A stretch of DNA of 64,000 bases from GCA-2683825 sp965662355 (lineage in GTDB: Bacteria; Planctomycetota; UBA1135; GCA-002686595). This document shows, one piece after another, positions 34,413-42,942 of the stretch (positions are counted from its first letter, which is position 1; each line of letters opens with the position of its first letter). Below the pieces are notes generated by a model, which worked only from the letters and a program-made list of their open reading frames with translations, ran no database searches and was not told the DNA's origin. Made by a program: the position numbers and the translations under genes. The stretch covers positions 87,871 to 151,870 of the forward strand of contig CBFIHP010000015.1 of assembly GCA_965662355.1 (NCBI GenBank). The letters are read 5' to 3'.

Positions 34413-35717
34413 ATGAATATCGATCGACACCCCACCACCAGAGAGAATCTGTGGGAGACAAGTAGCCGTTGGGACGGCATCCGCCGAGACTTCACGACCG
34501 AACAAGTTCGAAAAATCAGTGGCTCGATTCGAATTCGCCACACACTGGCGGACATCGGTGCACGGAGGCTGTGGCACCTCCTGCAGACGAAGGACTACAC
34601 GCACGCATTGGGAGCCGTGACGGGAAACCAGGCGATGCAGATGGTTCGAGCTGGACTCGAGGCCATCTATCTATCGGGGTGGCAGGTTGCGGCGGACGCG
34701 AACGTCGCCGGAGAGATGTATCCGGACCAGAGTTTGTATCCCGCCAACAGCGTTCCCCAGGCCGTCGCAAAGATCAACCGCTGTCTGCAGCGAGCCGACC
34801 AGATCGCCTACCAGGAAGGTTCGGACAAGAGCTGGTTCGTTCCGATCGTGGCCGATGCAGAGGCAGGTTTCGGTGGTCCCTTGAACGCCTTCGAGCTCAT
34901 GAAGGCCATGATCGAAGCTGGTGCATCCGGTGTGCATTTCGAAGACCAGCTCGCATCCGAGAAGAAGTGTGGACACCTGGGCGGCAAGGTCCTGGTTCCG
35001 ACTTCTACTTTCATCCGAACACTGAGCGCTGCACGTCTGGCGGCGGACGTGATGGATGTTCCCACGGTGCTCATTGCTCGAACGGATGCGAACGCGGCAT
35101 CGATCGTTACCAGTGACATCGACGAACGCGACCGCTCGTTCTTGACCGGAGAGAGAACGCCGGAGGGATTCTTCCGCAGCAAGGCCGGTCTAGAGCAGGC
35201 CATCGCGCGGGGACTGGCATACGCGCCGTACGCGGATCTTCTCTGGTGTGAAACGTCACGCCCGGACCTCGCGGAGGCAAAGCGGTTTGCCGAGGCGATT
35301 CACAGCGACTATCCCGGCAAGTTGTTGGCCTACAATTGTTCGCCTTCCTTCAACTGGCGTGCGAATCTCGATTCATCGACGATCGCCAAGTTCCAGCGCG
35401 AATTGGGCAGCATGGGCTACCGATTCCAATTCGTAACGCTGGCCGGATTCCACTCTCTGAACCACGGCATGTTCAAGCTTGCAAGCGACTATCGCACACG
35501 TGGGATGGCTGCGTATTCGGAGCTGCAGGAGCGTGAGTTTGCCAGCGAAACCGACGGCTATACTGCGACCCGCCATCAACACGAGGTCGGAACGGGCTAC
35601 TTCGATGCCGTCGCACAGGCGATTTCGGGTGGTCAGTCCTCGACATGCGCTATGAACGGTTCCACCGAAGCGGCCCAGTTCGCTCCCGTGAATTCGTGTT
35701 CAAAAGCGACAGGGTGA
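34413..35717 (+). CDS. aceA: Isocitrate lyase
   Basis: The product has 434 residues, the length of bacterial AceA, and cleaves isocitrate to glyoxylate and succinate. The catalytic signature KKCGH is at 184-188 with Cys186; SGWQVAADAN, PIVADAEAGFGG, GVHFEDQ and NCSPSFNW mark the active-site TIM barrel, and the end STCAMNGSTEAAQF is the family C-terminal helix. Malate synthase is not in this window, so the glyoxylate shunt would need a distant gene. Codon use is somewhat AT-richer than in its neighbours. It stands alone between convergent and parallel genes. Confidence 0.95.
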   Translation: MNIDRHPTTRENLWETSSRWDGIRRDFTTEQVRKISGSIRIRHTLADIGARRLWHLLQTKDYTHALGAVTGNQAMQMVRAGLEAIYLSGWQVAADANVAGEMYPDQSLYPANSVPQAVAKINRCLQRADQIAYQEGSDKSWFVPIVADAEAGFGGPLNAFELMKAMIEAGASGVHFEDQLASEKKCGHLGGKVLVPTSTFIRTLSAARLAADVMDVPTVLIARTDANAASIVTSDIDERDRSFLTGERTPEGFFRSKAGLEQAIARGLAYAPYADLLWCETSRPDLAEAKRFAEAIHSDYPGKLLAYNCSPSFNWRANLDSSTIAKFQRELGSMGYRFQFVTLAGFHSLNHGMFKLASDYRTRGMAAYSELQEREFASETDGYTATRHQHEVGTGYFDAVAQAISGGQSSTCAMNGSTEAAQFAPVNSCSKATG

Positions 35718-35794
35718 GCCCTGGCTCATGTGGATCTCAGGACCGAAACCCGCGCCGGCAGCACGGCTACCAAACTAGCCCAGGGTGAATTCCG

Positions 35795-37408
35795 CTACAT
35801 GTAGCCGAGGCGCTTCAACTCGGCGATGTCCTCCGCGCTGAGGCTCTCTTCCTCGTCCACGGGAAGCGTCCCGATGCGCCTGTCGAGCAGGAAAGCTCCC
35901 ACGCGGCGCATCATCGTCCGGGTCGTGGGATCGCTCTCGTCCGCGGCTCTGGGTGAGAAGTCTCCGGGATCGTTCGTCACGTCGTACATCTCCCAGTGGA
36001 CGTCGCCGTTCTCGTCGGCCGTTCGCACCAGCTTCCTCCCGTCCTGGATGATCGCGACGCGATCTTCGGATTCCTCGATGAGCTCGCTGAAGATGGCCCG
36101 GGAGGGAACCTTCACCGCACCCGCCGTCCGGATGTGGGGCCAGAGCGACACGCCGCTCAGGCCTTCGGGGATGGGGATACCCTGGATGTCCAGCAGGGTC
36201 GGGTAGACGTCCACGAGGCTCACGTCGACCTCGAAGGTCCCCTCGAGTGGTTCTCCGTCGGGACCCGGTACACGGAGCACCATGGGGACGTTGATCTCTT
36301 GAGCGCTCAGGGTGTTGTGGTGGCCCCACTTCCCGTGCTCGAGGAAGGCCTCGCCGTGATCGGCGACGAGGAGCACGGTCGTGTTCTCGAGCAGCCCCCG
36401 CTGACCGAGCCCATCCATGAAGCGTTCGATGGCTCGAGACGTGTACGCGACCTCCCCGTCATATCGCTGGACGAGGCACCTCACCCGTTCGCGAAGCCGT
36501 GGATCGTCGAAGCCCTTGAAATCCAGGAAGGATCTCTCGCGAATCGAATCGGCATCGGGAAAATCCTCTCCCCTCTTGGGGAGACGGCCCTTCATCTTGA
36601 GATGGAAGGCTTCGTAGTCGAATGCGAAGGGTTCGTCCCCCCCGGACTTCTCCCACGACTCGTATGCGCCCAGCCACCACTGAATCTCCAGCTCCCGGCC
36701 CATGTTTGTGAAGTAGGCACGCTCGAGGGGTTCCGGGGTATAGCCCTGATCGAACGGAGCCCGTGGTACGTAGGGCGAGTGGGGATCCACGAGATGGGTG
36801 TATAGGAAGAAGGCCTCATCGGCTGCGCGGTCATCCACCCACTCCAGAGCGCGTTCGAACATCGAGGCCCCATGTGCGTTCGTGTACTCGAAGGTCTCGA
36901 AGCCCTGATCGAAGAGCGTCTTGGCCCGAATGTGAACGTTCGCCGCGAACCCGGCCGTGCTGTACCCGGCTGCTTGCATCTGCTCCGCCAAGGTCACATG
37001 CGCGCTGGGTAGTACGCCGCTCCCCCAAGAGCTCTGCTTCCGTAGCTCGACACACACGGCGCCATGCTGTCCCGGATACAGGCCGGTCATCACGGACGCG
37101 ACGGCGGGTTTCGTCCATGAGCAGGTTGAATAGGCGTTCGGGAAACGAATGCTCTCGCCGACGAGCTCGTCCAGGTAAGGGGTCAATCCTTGCTCATCAC
37201 CGAAAGCACCGATGCGGTCGCGCCGAAGGGTGTCGACGAGAATGATGATCAGGTTGGACTTCCGCCCTTGCAGAGGCCGCGCGGTGCTTCCGTCTGATGA
37301 CGAGCCTGTCGAACCTCCGCACGAGGCGACGAACAAGACGATCGAGGTCACAACTGGTGAGCACAGGTATCGTCCCCCCGGCCCAGAGCAATGGTTCGCA
37401 CCGTTCAT
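35795..37408 (-). CDS. Sulfatase-fold lipoprotein lacking the formylglycine Cys
   Basis: The product has 537 residues; the lipobox VASC puts the lipid at Cys30. The alkaline-phosphatase/sulfatase fold is clear: LIIILVDTLRRDRIGAFG with the metal Asp59, LVADHGEAFLEHGKWGHHNT with the second metal site, and HSPYVPRAPFDQGY. Where FGly sulfatases have CxPxR, this protein reads TKPAVASVMTG: Thr99 takes the nucleophile position and Arg becomes Val. It should therefore not mature like a true sulfatase and may act as a phosphatase, phosphotransferase or similar. The C-terminus ends ELKRLGYM, common in such lipoproteins. Confidence 0.87.
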   Translation of the reverse strand: MNGANHCSGPGGRYLCSPVVTSIVLFVASCGGSTGSSSDGSTARPLQGRKSNLIIILVDTLRRDRIGAFGDEQGLTPYLDELVGESIRFPNAYSTCSWTKPAVASVMTGLYPGQHGAVCVELRKQSSWGSGVLPSAHVTLAEQMQAAGYSTAGFAANVHIRAKTLFDQGFETFEYTNAHGASMFERALEWVDDRAADEAFFLYTHLVDPHSPYVPRAPFDQGYTPEPLERAYFTNMGRELEIQWWLGAYESWEKSGGDEPFAFDYEAFHLKMKGRLPKRGEDFPDADSIRERSFLDFKGFDDPRLRERVRCLVQRYDGEVAYTSRAIERFMDGLGQRGLLENTTVLLVADHGEAFLEHGKWGHHNTLSAQEINVPMVLRVPGPDGEPLEGTFEVDVSLVDVYPTLLDIQGIPIPEGLSGVSLWPHIRTAGAVKVPSRAIFSELIEESEDRVAIIQDGRKLVRTADENGDVHWEMYDVTNDPGDFSPRAADESDPTTRTMMRRVGAFLLDRRIGTLPVDEEESLSAEDIAELKRLGYM

Positions 37409-37600
37409 GGGGGTGCAATTCTAGCAGTGCGTTACCGATGACGCGATCCGACCTTCCCGTGGCGGAGGAGCCACCTAGCGGGAGCTCGTGGCGTGGGTGC
37501 ATGAATCGAGTTGGGCAGGCCTATTTCGATCTCGATCGAGCCCTGAGCTACCGAGAAGGGGCGTCGGAAGTACCCCCCTCCCGATTCATGCACCACCCCC

Positions 37601-37635
37601 CCACCAACCCGTCAGCTCGGTGCCTGGCTCCGTAC
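37601..37635 (+). repeat. Palindromic repeat, copy 5
   Basis: Core CGGTGCCTGGCTCCGTAC at 37618-37635, with the same 17-base flank as copy 2. It lies between the sulfatase-like gene and the beta-helix gene; the 303-bp gap holds nothing else that can be supported. Confidence 0.85.
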
Positions 37636-37711
37636 CTCAGATAATTACACTGAAACTGCTATCCGCAACATAGCATTGGCGCGGACAACCCCTACGAGGA
37701 GAGGATTCAAG

Positions 37712-39790
37712 TTGAAGATTGCCGGCGCGCGACTCCTTCCTATCTCCGCGATGGTGGCCCTCTTTGCGGGTCTTTGCAGCGCTCAGCGTCTGCAACAATC
37801 GCCTCCCCCGTCCGGGTCCATTCCGTTCATGGACCCGCGCAGCCGTCCCGACGGCTTCGGTATTGACGGCGTCGCGGGGCCGGTCATTAACCTCAGGAGG
37901 TTCGCCGGCAAGCTCCGTTTCGCCGCCTCGGGGACCTGGTGTCGCTTCGGCGTCTCCGGATGTTCGGGACCCGCAGGCGACGTGCCCACGACGGGTTCGG
38001 GCCCGCTTCCCAACCAGGCGTACAACCTTCTCGGTGGTGAATGGCGTGGAGGCGCGGGCGATGGAGCGCGCTTCGCCATCGGGGCGGGTACGAACATCCT
38101 CATTCCCCAGGGAACGAACGGGGTTCAGCTCTTCTTCAACGACGACATCGACACCTACGATGACAACACCGGCTCGATCTCCGTGGAGTGGGTGGCGGCG
38201 GTCATCGCAGACATCCCCTCGCCCTCGCCGCGGAATCCGGACGGGGAGTGGGGAGTGCCTCAGTTCACCCTTACTATCGCTGCTCCACCCCTGGGCCAGG
38301 GCGCCTACCTGGTCGACATTCAGGCCTCGTATCCAGCCGTCGACTGGAGCACGCTCGACCGCCTCTACCTCGAAGGCGGTGAATACAAGTTTCTCCGCAT
38401 CGGGAACCTCCCAGTGCGTTCGCCCGACCGACCGCTGATCATCACCAACATCAACGGTCGGGTCCGCGTGGGTGGGCAAGATCACTACTACCTATTCGTG
38501 CTCAGCGGCGGCTCGAATTGGATCGTGACGGGCAAGTACGACCCGATCTCGCTGACTGGGGACGTCGCATTCCCCGGACACAAGGGCAACAACTACACCA
38601 ACACCCGCGGGACTTACGGGATCCTCGTCGACGACGATTTTCGTTCGTTCGGCACGGGGAACTCGGGGATCGGCATCGGGAGTCAGGTACCGGTCGGCAT
38701 CGTGAATCCGCCCACCAGCGACTACGAGCTGTCGTTCATCGAGATCCGTGAGGTCGGCTTCGCGGGCATGTCCCTCAAGACCGACGACGACGGGACCGTG
38801 CCGATGAACAACGTCTACATCCACGACAACTACCTGCACGACATCGGGAGCGAAGGGCTCTACATCGGCAGCACCCAGACGGCTCCGCAACACTCCTTCA
38901 ACAACCTGCGCATCGAAAACAACCGCATTCTGCGCACCGGGACCGAGGCCCTGCAGGTCGGGCAGCTCGGCGACGGCTGCAAGATCAACAACAACGTGTT
39001 CGCGCTCGCGGCCATCGACTGGAAGGACTCCTTCCAAGCCTTTCAGGACAGCTGTAGCCAGATCGGTGTGCGCTACGGCCAGAGCTCCATGCACAACAAC
39101 GTGTTCATCGGCTCGGCGAACTCGCTGATCAGCTTCTTCGGTCAGGAACGCGGAGACGTGCACACAGCCGGCGACGGCATGACGATCCGCGACAATTTCT
39201 ACAGCTCGTTCCGCTTCCTTGGAGCCTTCATGGGAGGCGAGCCCGACGGAGTATCCGCTTACCGGATCAAGCGAAACGTGTTCCGGCAGTTCGACTTTCA
39301 ACGCGACGAGATCTACGCAGGCTCTACGCACCCGGGCCACCTGATCCGCGTGAACGGGGCACAAACCAACGCAATCACGTTGCTCGACAACGTCTTCGAC
39401 GAGCCCAGCCTCGAGCTGGTCAACGGCCTGGGTGGAGACCTCAACGGTACGGTGGGGAACATCACCGCCATGGGCAACAGCCGCGGGACCGTCAACCCCG
39501 TCACGTTCAACGACTTCATGGGTTTGCCCGCCGATGTCGACTACCTGCTGATCGAGCGCTGGAGCGCTTTCTCCAGTCGGGCAGGCGGAGCGCCGACGCT
39601 CTACAACATGGGCGACTACGTCATGCACGAGGGCAACCTCTACCTGTGCATCGAACCCGGCACCCACTCCGGCGAGGAGCCGACGACCCATCCGGCCACG
39701 TGGCAGCTGTTGCCGGTCCCGGGCGACGACGTCCGGCTGGCCCCCGGCTCAGCTCATACGGGCGTGGGGTTGCTCGACACCGTGCCCTAG
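37712..39790 (+). CDS. Secreted parallel beta-helix protein
   Basis: The product has 692 residues. TTG 37712 is chosen because GAGGAGAGG lies seven bases upstream and the signal peptide (MKIAGARLLPISAMVALFAG, reading TTG as Met) then begins correctly. Residues about 330-560 show right-handed beta-helix coils: NNVYIHDNYLHDIGSEGLYI, NNLRIENNRILRTGTEALQV, GCKINNNVFALAAIDW, SMHNNVFIGSANSLISFFG, GMTIRDNFYSSFRFLG, AITLLDNVFDE, GNITAMGNSRG. Each coil has the N-N-x-hydrophobic turn typical of pectate-lyase-like and NosD-like folds. A short domain near the end (YNMGDYVMHEGNLYLCIEPG) is like a carbohydrate-binding module (CBM5/12-type). Polysaccharide lyase or epimerase activity is possible. Confidence 0.85.
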   Translation: MKIAGARLLPISAMVALFAGLCSAQRLQQSPPPSGSIPFMDPRSRPDGFGIDGVAGPVINLRRFAGKLRFAASGTWCRFGVSGCSGPAGDVPTTGSGPLPNQAYNLLGGEWRGGAGDGARFAIGAGTNILIPQGTNGVQLFFNDDIDTYDDNTGSISVEWVAAVIADIPSPSPRNPDGEWGVPQFTLTIAAPPLGQGAYLVDIQASYPAVDWSTLDRLYLEGGEYKFLRIGNLPVRSPDRPLIITNINGRVRVGGQDHYYLFVLSGGSNWIVTGKYDPISLTGDVAFPGHKGNNYTNTRGTYGILVDDDFRSFGTGNSGIGIGSQVPVGIVNPPTSDYELSFIEIREVGFAGMSLKTDDDGTVPMNNVYIHDNYLHDIGSEGLYIGSTQTAPQHSFNNLRIENNRILRTGTEALQVGQLGDGCKINNNVFALAAIDWKDSFQAFQDSCSQIGVRYGQSSMHNNVFIGSANSLISFFGQERGDVHTAGDGMTIRDNFYSSFRFLGAFMGGEPDGVSAYRIKRNVFRQFDFQRDEIYAGSTHPGHLIRVNGAQTNAITLLDNVFDEPSLELVNGLGGDLNGTVGNITAMGNSRGTVNPVTFNDFMGLPADVDYLLIERWSAFSSRAGGAPTLYNMGDYVMHEGNLYLCIEPGTHSGEEPTTHPATWQLLPVPGDDVRLAPGSAHTGVGLLDTVP

Positions 39791-39818
39791 GCAAAGAAGA
39801 TCCCCGCACCCGGCACGG

Positions 39819-39836
39819 CGGTGCCTGGCTCCGTAC
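39819..39836 (+). repeat. Palindromic repeat, copy 7
   Basis: CGGTGCCTGGCTCCGTAC, in the gap between convergent genes at 39.8-39.9 kb. Confidence 0.85.
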
Positions 39837-39854
39837 CGCGTACCACCACTCGTT

Positions 39855-39892
39855 AAACAAGGACGCCTCGGCAACGAGTGCCGAGGCGTCAG
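39855..39892 (-). terminator. Bidirectional hairpin terminator
   Basis: A perfect 12-bp stem (39862-39873 with 39879-39890) is followed by CTTGTTTAA on the minus strand and by AGCCAGTTTCTT on the plus strand. It serves the convergent pair. Confidence 0.8.
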
Positions 39893-39910
39893 CCAGTTTC
39901 TTCGATGGCC

Positions 39911-41350
39911 TTAGTAGATTCCGATTGAACCCGTCGCTGCGGATGAGAGCCAGGGATCGATCAGTCCCAGTCCGACTCCCCCTCCCGGGGGCAGATCGCC
40001 GGTGACGATCGCTTGGGATGCCCAGTTCAGGCCCAACAGGGCGCAATTGAAAGGAACGGCGACGGAGAGCGTCGTGGAGGTTCCTCCGCCTCCGTGGGGC
40101 GGACCCGGGAAGCTGCCGATTGAACCGCCGCCAACGAGAAGCTGGGAGAGACCCGCCGGAGGTAGACCGAAGAGGGGACCCAGGTCGAGGACCGGTCCGA
40201 CAACAGGTGCCGTGCGCATGAGGACGATCCATCCTCCTGCTCCACGGGTGGCCTGAGGCGAGATCGTGGCCGTCCACGGGGCGCCGATGATGACCTTGCC
40301 AGCGCTCAGAGTGTCCAGGTTGATGCCCATCCCGTTGTAGTGACTGAGAGTCGCCGGCAGCGGCGGGCAGGCGGAATTGAGAGGAGGAGTTGCCTCGAGA
40401 GCGTTCAAGTTCTCCCAAGGAGCGAGACCGATTGCGAACGCGGGCGTGTGGATCGCGAATGCACCGGCGCCGACACGCACGAGGACGTCTGCGTCGATGG
40501 CGGCGCCGGAGAAGGATACGCTGTACTCCAGGAAGTGCGTGCTAAACGGTACGGCACCTCCAGTAGCACTCGGACCGACAGGGCCGGGAAAGATGACTCC
40601 GCCACCCGCGCCGACTGGACCAGTGCTTCCGAGCAGGTTCAGAGCATCGAGATTCATGCCCTGGATGCCGAGGTTGCCAGCAGATGCAGGGCCTCCGCCG
40701 GCCAGCATGGCGATGACGGGGGCCGCGCCGCCGAGGTCCGAGTAAAGGATGTCGCCGGGCCCGGCACCGATGGCACCCAACGTGGGGGAACCGGGGCGTA
40801 GGGAGAAGTAGACACCCGTGGCAAACGCGGGGGGGGTGTAGTCGAATGCATCTAGATCGAAGCACCCATTCGCTCCACCGCAGGGTGCTCCCCACGTGGC
40901 ATTGGATTCATCGCCAGTCGTGGTGCCAGCGCCAAAACCGAGGGTAGGCGGAGCCAGCAGGTTCCCATACACCCCTGTGCCTTCCTGGATGAAGATGTCT
41001 CCAGCGGCCGCCGGGGGCGCTCCAGGTGCTGTATCCACGATGAATTCGCGCTCCGTGCCGCTGCCCGGGGCCCCCACGGTGAATGGGTCGACCGAGAAGA
41101 TGAGCGCATGCTGCGCACCGATGACCTGGTCGTCGCCAAATGACAAGGCGTCGATCTCATCCGCACCTATGAGCCCCATGGCAAATGCAGATAGAGCCAT
41201 GACGGGAGCTACAGGAAACCCTTCGGTGAGAATCCCCGGAGCGGCAATGGCCGGTGCGGCGGTGCGGTCGTAGTCGAAACTTGTCTGTGCCGCCAAGCCG
41301 GAGGCAAGGGTGAAGACCGTTGCGGAAACAAGGAGGGCGGAGGGCTGCAT
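39911..41350 (-). CDS. Secreted protein of unknown function with a planctomycete-type C-terminal module
   Basis: The product has 479 residues. ATG 41350 precedes a clear signal peptide (LLVSATVFTLASGLAAQTS); the frame is open upstream but that part includes a palindromic repeat. The sequence is rich in Gly, Ala and Pro with paired Cys in GAPCGGANGCFDLDAFDY and NSACPPLP. It repeats statements of the type ILYSDLGGAAPVIAMLAGGG that resemble unknown planctomycete exported proteins. The end, from FNCALLGLNWASQAIVTGDL to GSIGIY, is a beta-rich C-terminal module. The function is unknown. Confidence 0.8.
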   Translation of the reverse strand: MQPSALLVSATVFTLASGLAAQTSFDYDRTAAPAIAAPGILTEGFPVAPVMALSAFAMGLIGADEIDALSFGDDQVIGAQHALIFSVDPFTVGAPGSGTEREFIVDTAPGAPPAAAGDIFIQEGTGVYGNLLAPPTLGFGAGTTTGDESNATWGAPCGGANGCFDLDAFDYTPPAFATGVYFSLRPGSPTLGAIGAGPGDILYSDLGGAAPVIAMLAGGGPASAGNLGIQGMNLDALNLLGSTGPVGAGGGVIFPGPVGPSATGGAVPFSTHFLEYSVSFSGAAIDADVLVRVGAGAFAIHTPAFAIGLAPWENLNALEATPPLNSACPPLPATLSHYNGMGINLDTLSAGKVIIGAPWTATISPQATRGAGGWIVLMRTAPVVGPVLDLGPLFGLPPAGLSQLLVGGGSIGSFPGPPHGGGGTSTTLSVAVPFNCALLGLNWASQAIVTGDLPPGGGVGLGLIDPWLSSAATGSIGIY

Positions 41351-41486
41351 TGTGATCTCGCTTTTTTCTTGGGGGGGGATGGACCGGATGGGATGCGCGA
41401 TGACCTCGATCGCGTCTCTCCCGTCCAAAAATAGAAGCGCGAGAGTCACCCCGAGGGGGTAGGCAAATTCGATTGGATTTGTCGAT

Positions 41487-41514
41487 GTACGGAGCCAGGC
41501 ACCGTGCTGACGGT
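41487..41514 (-). repeat. Palindromic repeat, copy 6
   Basis: GTACGGAGCCAGGCACCG followed by TGCTGACGGT, the reverse complement of the GTCAGC flank seen in copies 2 and 5. Confidence 0.85.
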
Positions 41515-41589
41515 CTGTGGCTCCCCGTACCCTTCGCACTCTGGCCCAAGGAGCCCACGAACTCCCAGCGCTCCTTGGCGACATCGCCC

Positions 41590-41700
41590 ACCCACCCCTC
41601 GCCGCGCACGCACATGCTCACCTACCACGGGGTATTGGCCTCGGCCTCGAGCTGGCGAGATGAAGTCGTGCCTCGTCCTCCCGGCGGCGTGTGTCCTCAG
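41590..41700 (+). mobile_element. Remnant of an IS91-like transposase
   Basis: A plus-strand frame reads SPRTHMLTYHGVLASASSW then RDEVVPRPPGG, the phrase that lies near the end of the Y2 transposase domain of IS91-family elements. No catalytic Tyr region, no complete frame and no terminal ends are found, so only a scrap remains. Confidence 0.6.
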
Positions 41701-41837
41701 GCGGGTTCACCAACACCGTTGAGTCTGGATCGCGAAGAGCCGGGCTCAAAACACCCCTTTGGAACACCTAGACTCCTGCACAAAATGGTCGAAGAGGCCC
41801 AAACCCAAGACGCGGGAGAGGTGCTCAAGTGACCGTG

Positions 41838-41963
41838 TCGGACCGTTCGTACGCGGTTCTCTTCGATCAGGTACTCGAGGATCTCACCTTGGCGCCTGTT
41901 CATCCATCCGGACACGGTCGCGAGTAGCACTTGGAGCGGGTAGATCTCGGCCATCTGGGCCAT
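41838..41963 (-). mobile_element. Remnant of the N-terminus of an integrase-type transposase
   Basis: From an ATG at 41963 the frame reads LQVLLATVSGWMNRRQGEIL and EYLIEENRVRTVR, the helical start of rve-core transposases common in planctomycetes (compare LATLAGWLNRHQQ-type openings). The DDE domain is missing. The 45-bp repeat copy B lies 22 bp upstream of this start and may belong to the same element. Confidence 0.55.
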
Positions 41964-41984
41964 TGTCGTTGAGTCGCAAGCTGC

Positions 41985-42029
41985 TGATTCTCAACGAGTT
42001 GGAGTTCGGCCGAGTTTCCGCACCCTACG
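41985..42029 (+). repeat. 45-bp dispersed repeat, copy B
   Basis: Contains TTGGAGTTCGGCCGAGTTT followed two bases later by GCACCCTACG; partner of 32219-32263. Confidence 0.7.
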
Positions 42030-42047
42030 ACCCTGTACTATCGCGCC

Positions 42048-42392
42048 ATGAAACCGACCAGAATCTTCGCCGCTGCGCTGGTCGTGGCGATCGCGACATG
42101 GTTCGTCCGGAGGTCGCTCGATCACGTCGGCCCGCCGCACGTGCCGCTCGACAGGACGTTCTCGCTCTGCATCCTCGCCGGCGTCCTCCTGCAGCTCGCG
42201 GTGTTCGCGAGCTCCGGGGTGTCGGGGCTGCGCCGGGTCAGCCTGCTGTGGATGGTCGTCGCGCTCGCGCTCGCGTCTGCCACGACCAGCCGGTGGTTCG
42301 ACCTCTCGGCCGTCTTCCTCGCCGGGTTCCTGTTCACGTTCGTTCCCTCGGAGCGCTGCGCTCCGCGGGAGGGACCGCCCCCGGAAAATTGA
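42048..42392 (+). CDS. Small membrane protein of unknown function
   Basis: The product has 114 residues: an N-terminal segment IFAAALVVAIATWFVRRSL, two further helices (SLCILAGVLLQLAVFASS and VSLLWMVVALALASATT) and a C-terminal hydrophobic stretch LSAVFLAGFLFTFV. The polar tail SERCAPREGPPPEN is encoded partly by a perfect GC palindrome at 42350-42364 (GGAGCGC-T-GCGCTCC), so the last residues may be a repeat insertion. GC-rich codon use supports coding. No family is recognised. Confidence 0.6.
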   Translation: MKPTRIFAAALVVAIATWFVRRSLDHVGPPHVPLDRTFSLCILAGVLLQLAVFASSGVSGLRRVSLLWMVVALALASATTSRWFDLSAVFLAGFLFTFVPSERCAPREGPPPEN

Positions 42393-42444
42393 CCCGTGGC
42401 GGGTGCTCACGTGACGGGCGTTACCGAACCAGGTTTATCGCCAC

Positions 42445-42942
42445 CTACTCGAGCATCTCTTGGACCCCGTCGTCGGGCTCCGGCCGGACGGAGGGGTTGC
42501 GGTTGATGATGCGCGCGCAAGTGTTCCAACGCAGCGTCGGATCGTCGTTGCCGGGGGAGCGGAGTTGGAGGGCGGCTTCATAGCGCTCCATCGCCTCGCG
42601 GAACCAGCCGTAGGCGACGACGCCGGAGCCCGGTCCCCCACCTTCCAGGGCGGTCTTTGCCCGCCGCTCACAGATGACCCCATCGTAGTAAACGCGTTCG
42701 TAGCCATCGTCGAGCTCTTCGAGCAAGGTTCGCGCCTGCTCGAACTTGTCCAGCTTGCGCTCGAATTGATCGGTGAGGGCGAGCAACAGAGTGATCTGAG
42801 CTTCCCGGTTCCCCGGATCGATCAAGAGCACGTCGCGGCAGATGCTCTCGGCTTCAAGCGCTTCGTTGAGCAGCCGGTAACGATGAGCCTTCTTGAGGGC
42901 CGGTTCGATGCTGTCGGGAGAGAGAGGCTTAAGCTCGAACAT
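42445..42942 (-). CDS. TPR-like protein downstream of sdhB
   Basis: The product has 165 residues from ATG 42942. Tandem helical pairs are visible: ALKKAHRYRLLNEALEAESI, CRDVLLIDPGNREAQITLLL, FEQARTLLEELDDGYERVYY and AYGWFREAMERYEAALQL, consistent with two to three TPR units. The start lies inside the end of sdhB (14-bp overlap), so it is translated from the same message. Co-transcribed TPR proteins of this sort are found in planctomycete sdh regions; a direct role is unknown. Confidence 0.75.
   Translation of the reverse strand: MFELKPLSPDSIEPALKKAHRYRLLNEALEAESICRDVLLIDPGNREAQITLLLALTDQFERKLDKFEQARTLLEELDDGYERVYYDGVICERRAKTALEGGGPGSGVVAYGWFREAMERYEAALQLRSPGNDDPTLRWNTCARIINRNPSVRPEPDDGVQEMLE

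Noticed and set aside
37488..37673. Small frame in the gap before the beta-helix gene
   Set aside because: It crosses the palindromic repeat and has no start signal; the real start of the next gene is at 37712.
41590..41963. A complete insertion sequence
   Set aside because: The two transposase pieces belong to different families and strands, are under 50 codons each, and lack catalytic domains and matched terminal inverted repeats.
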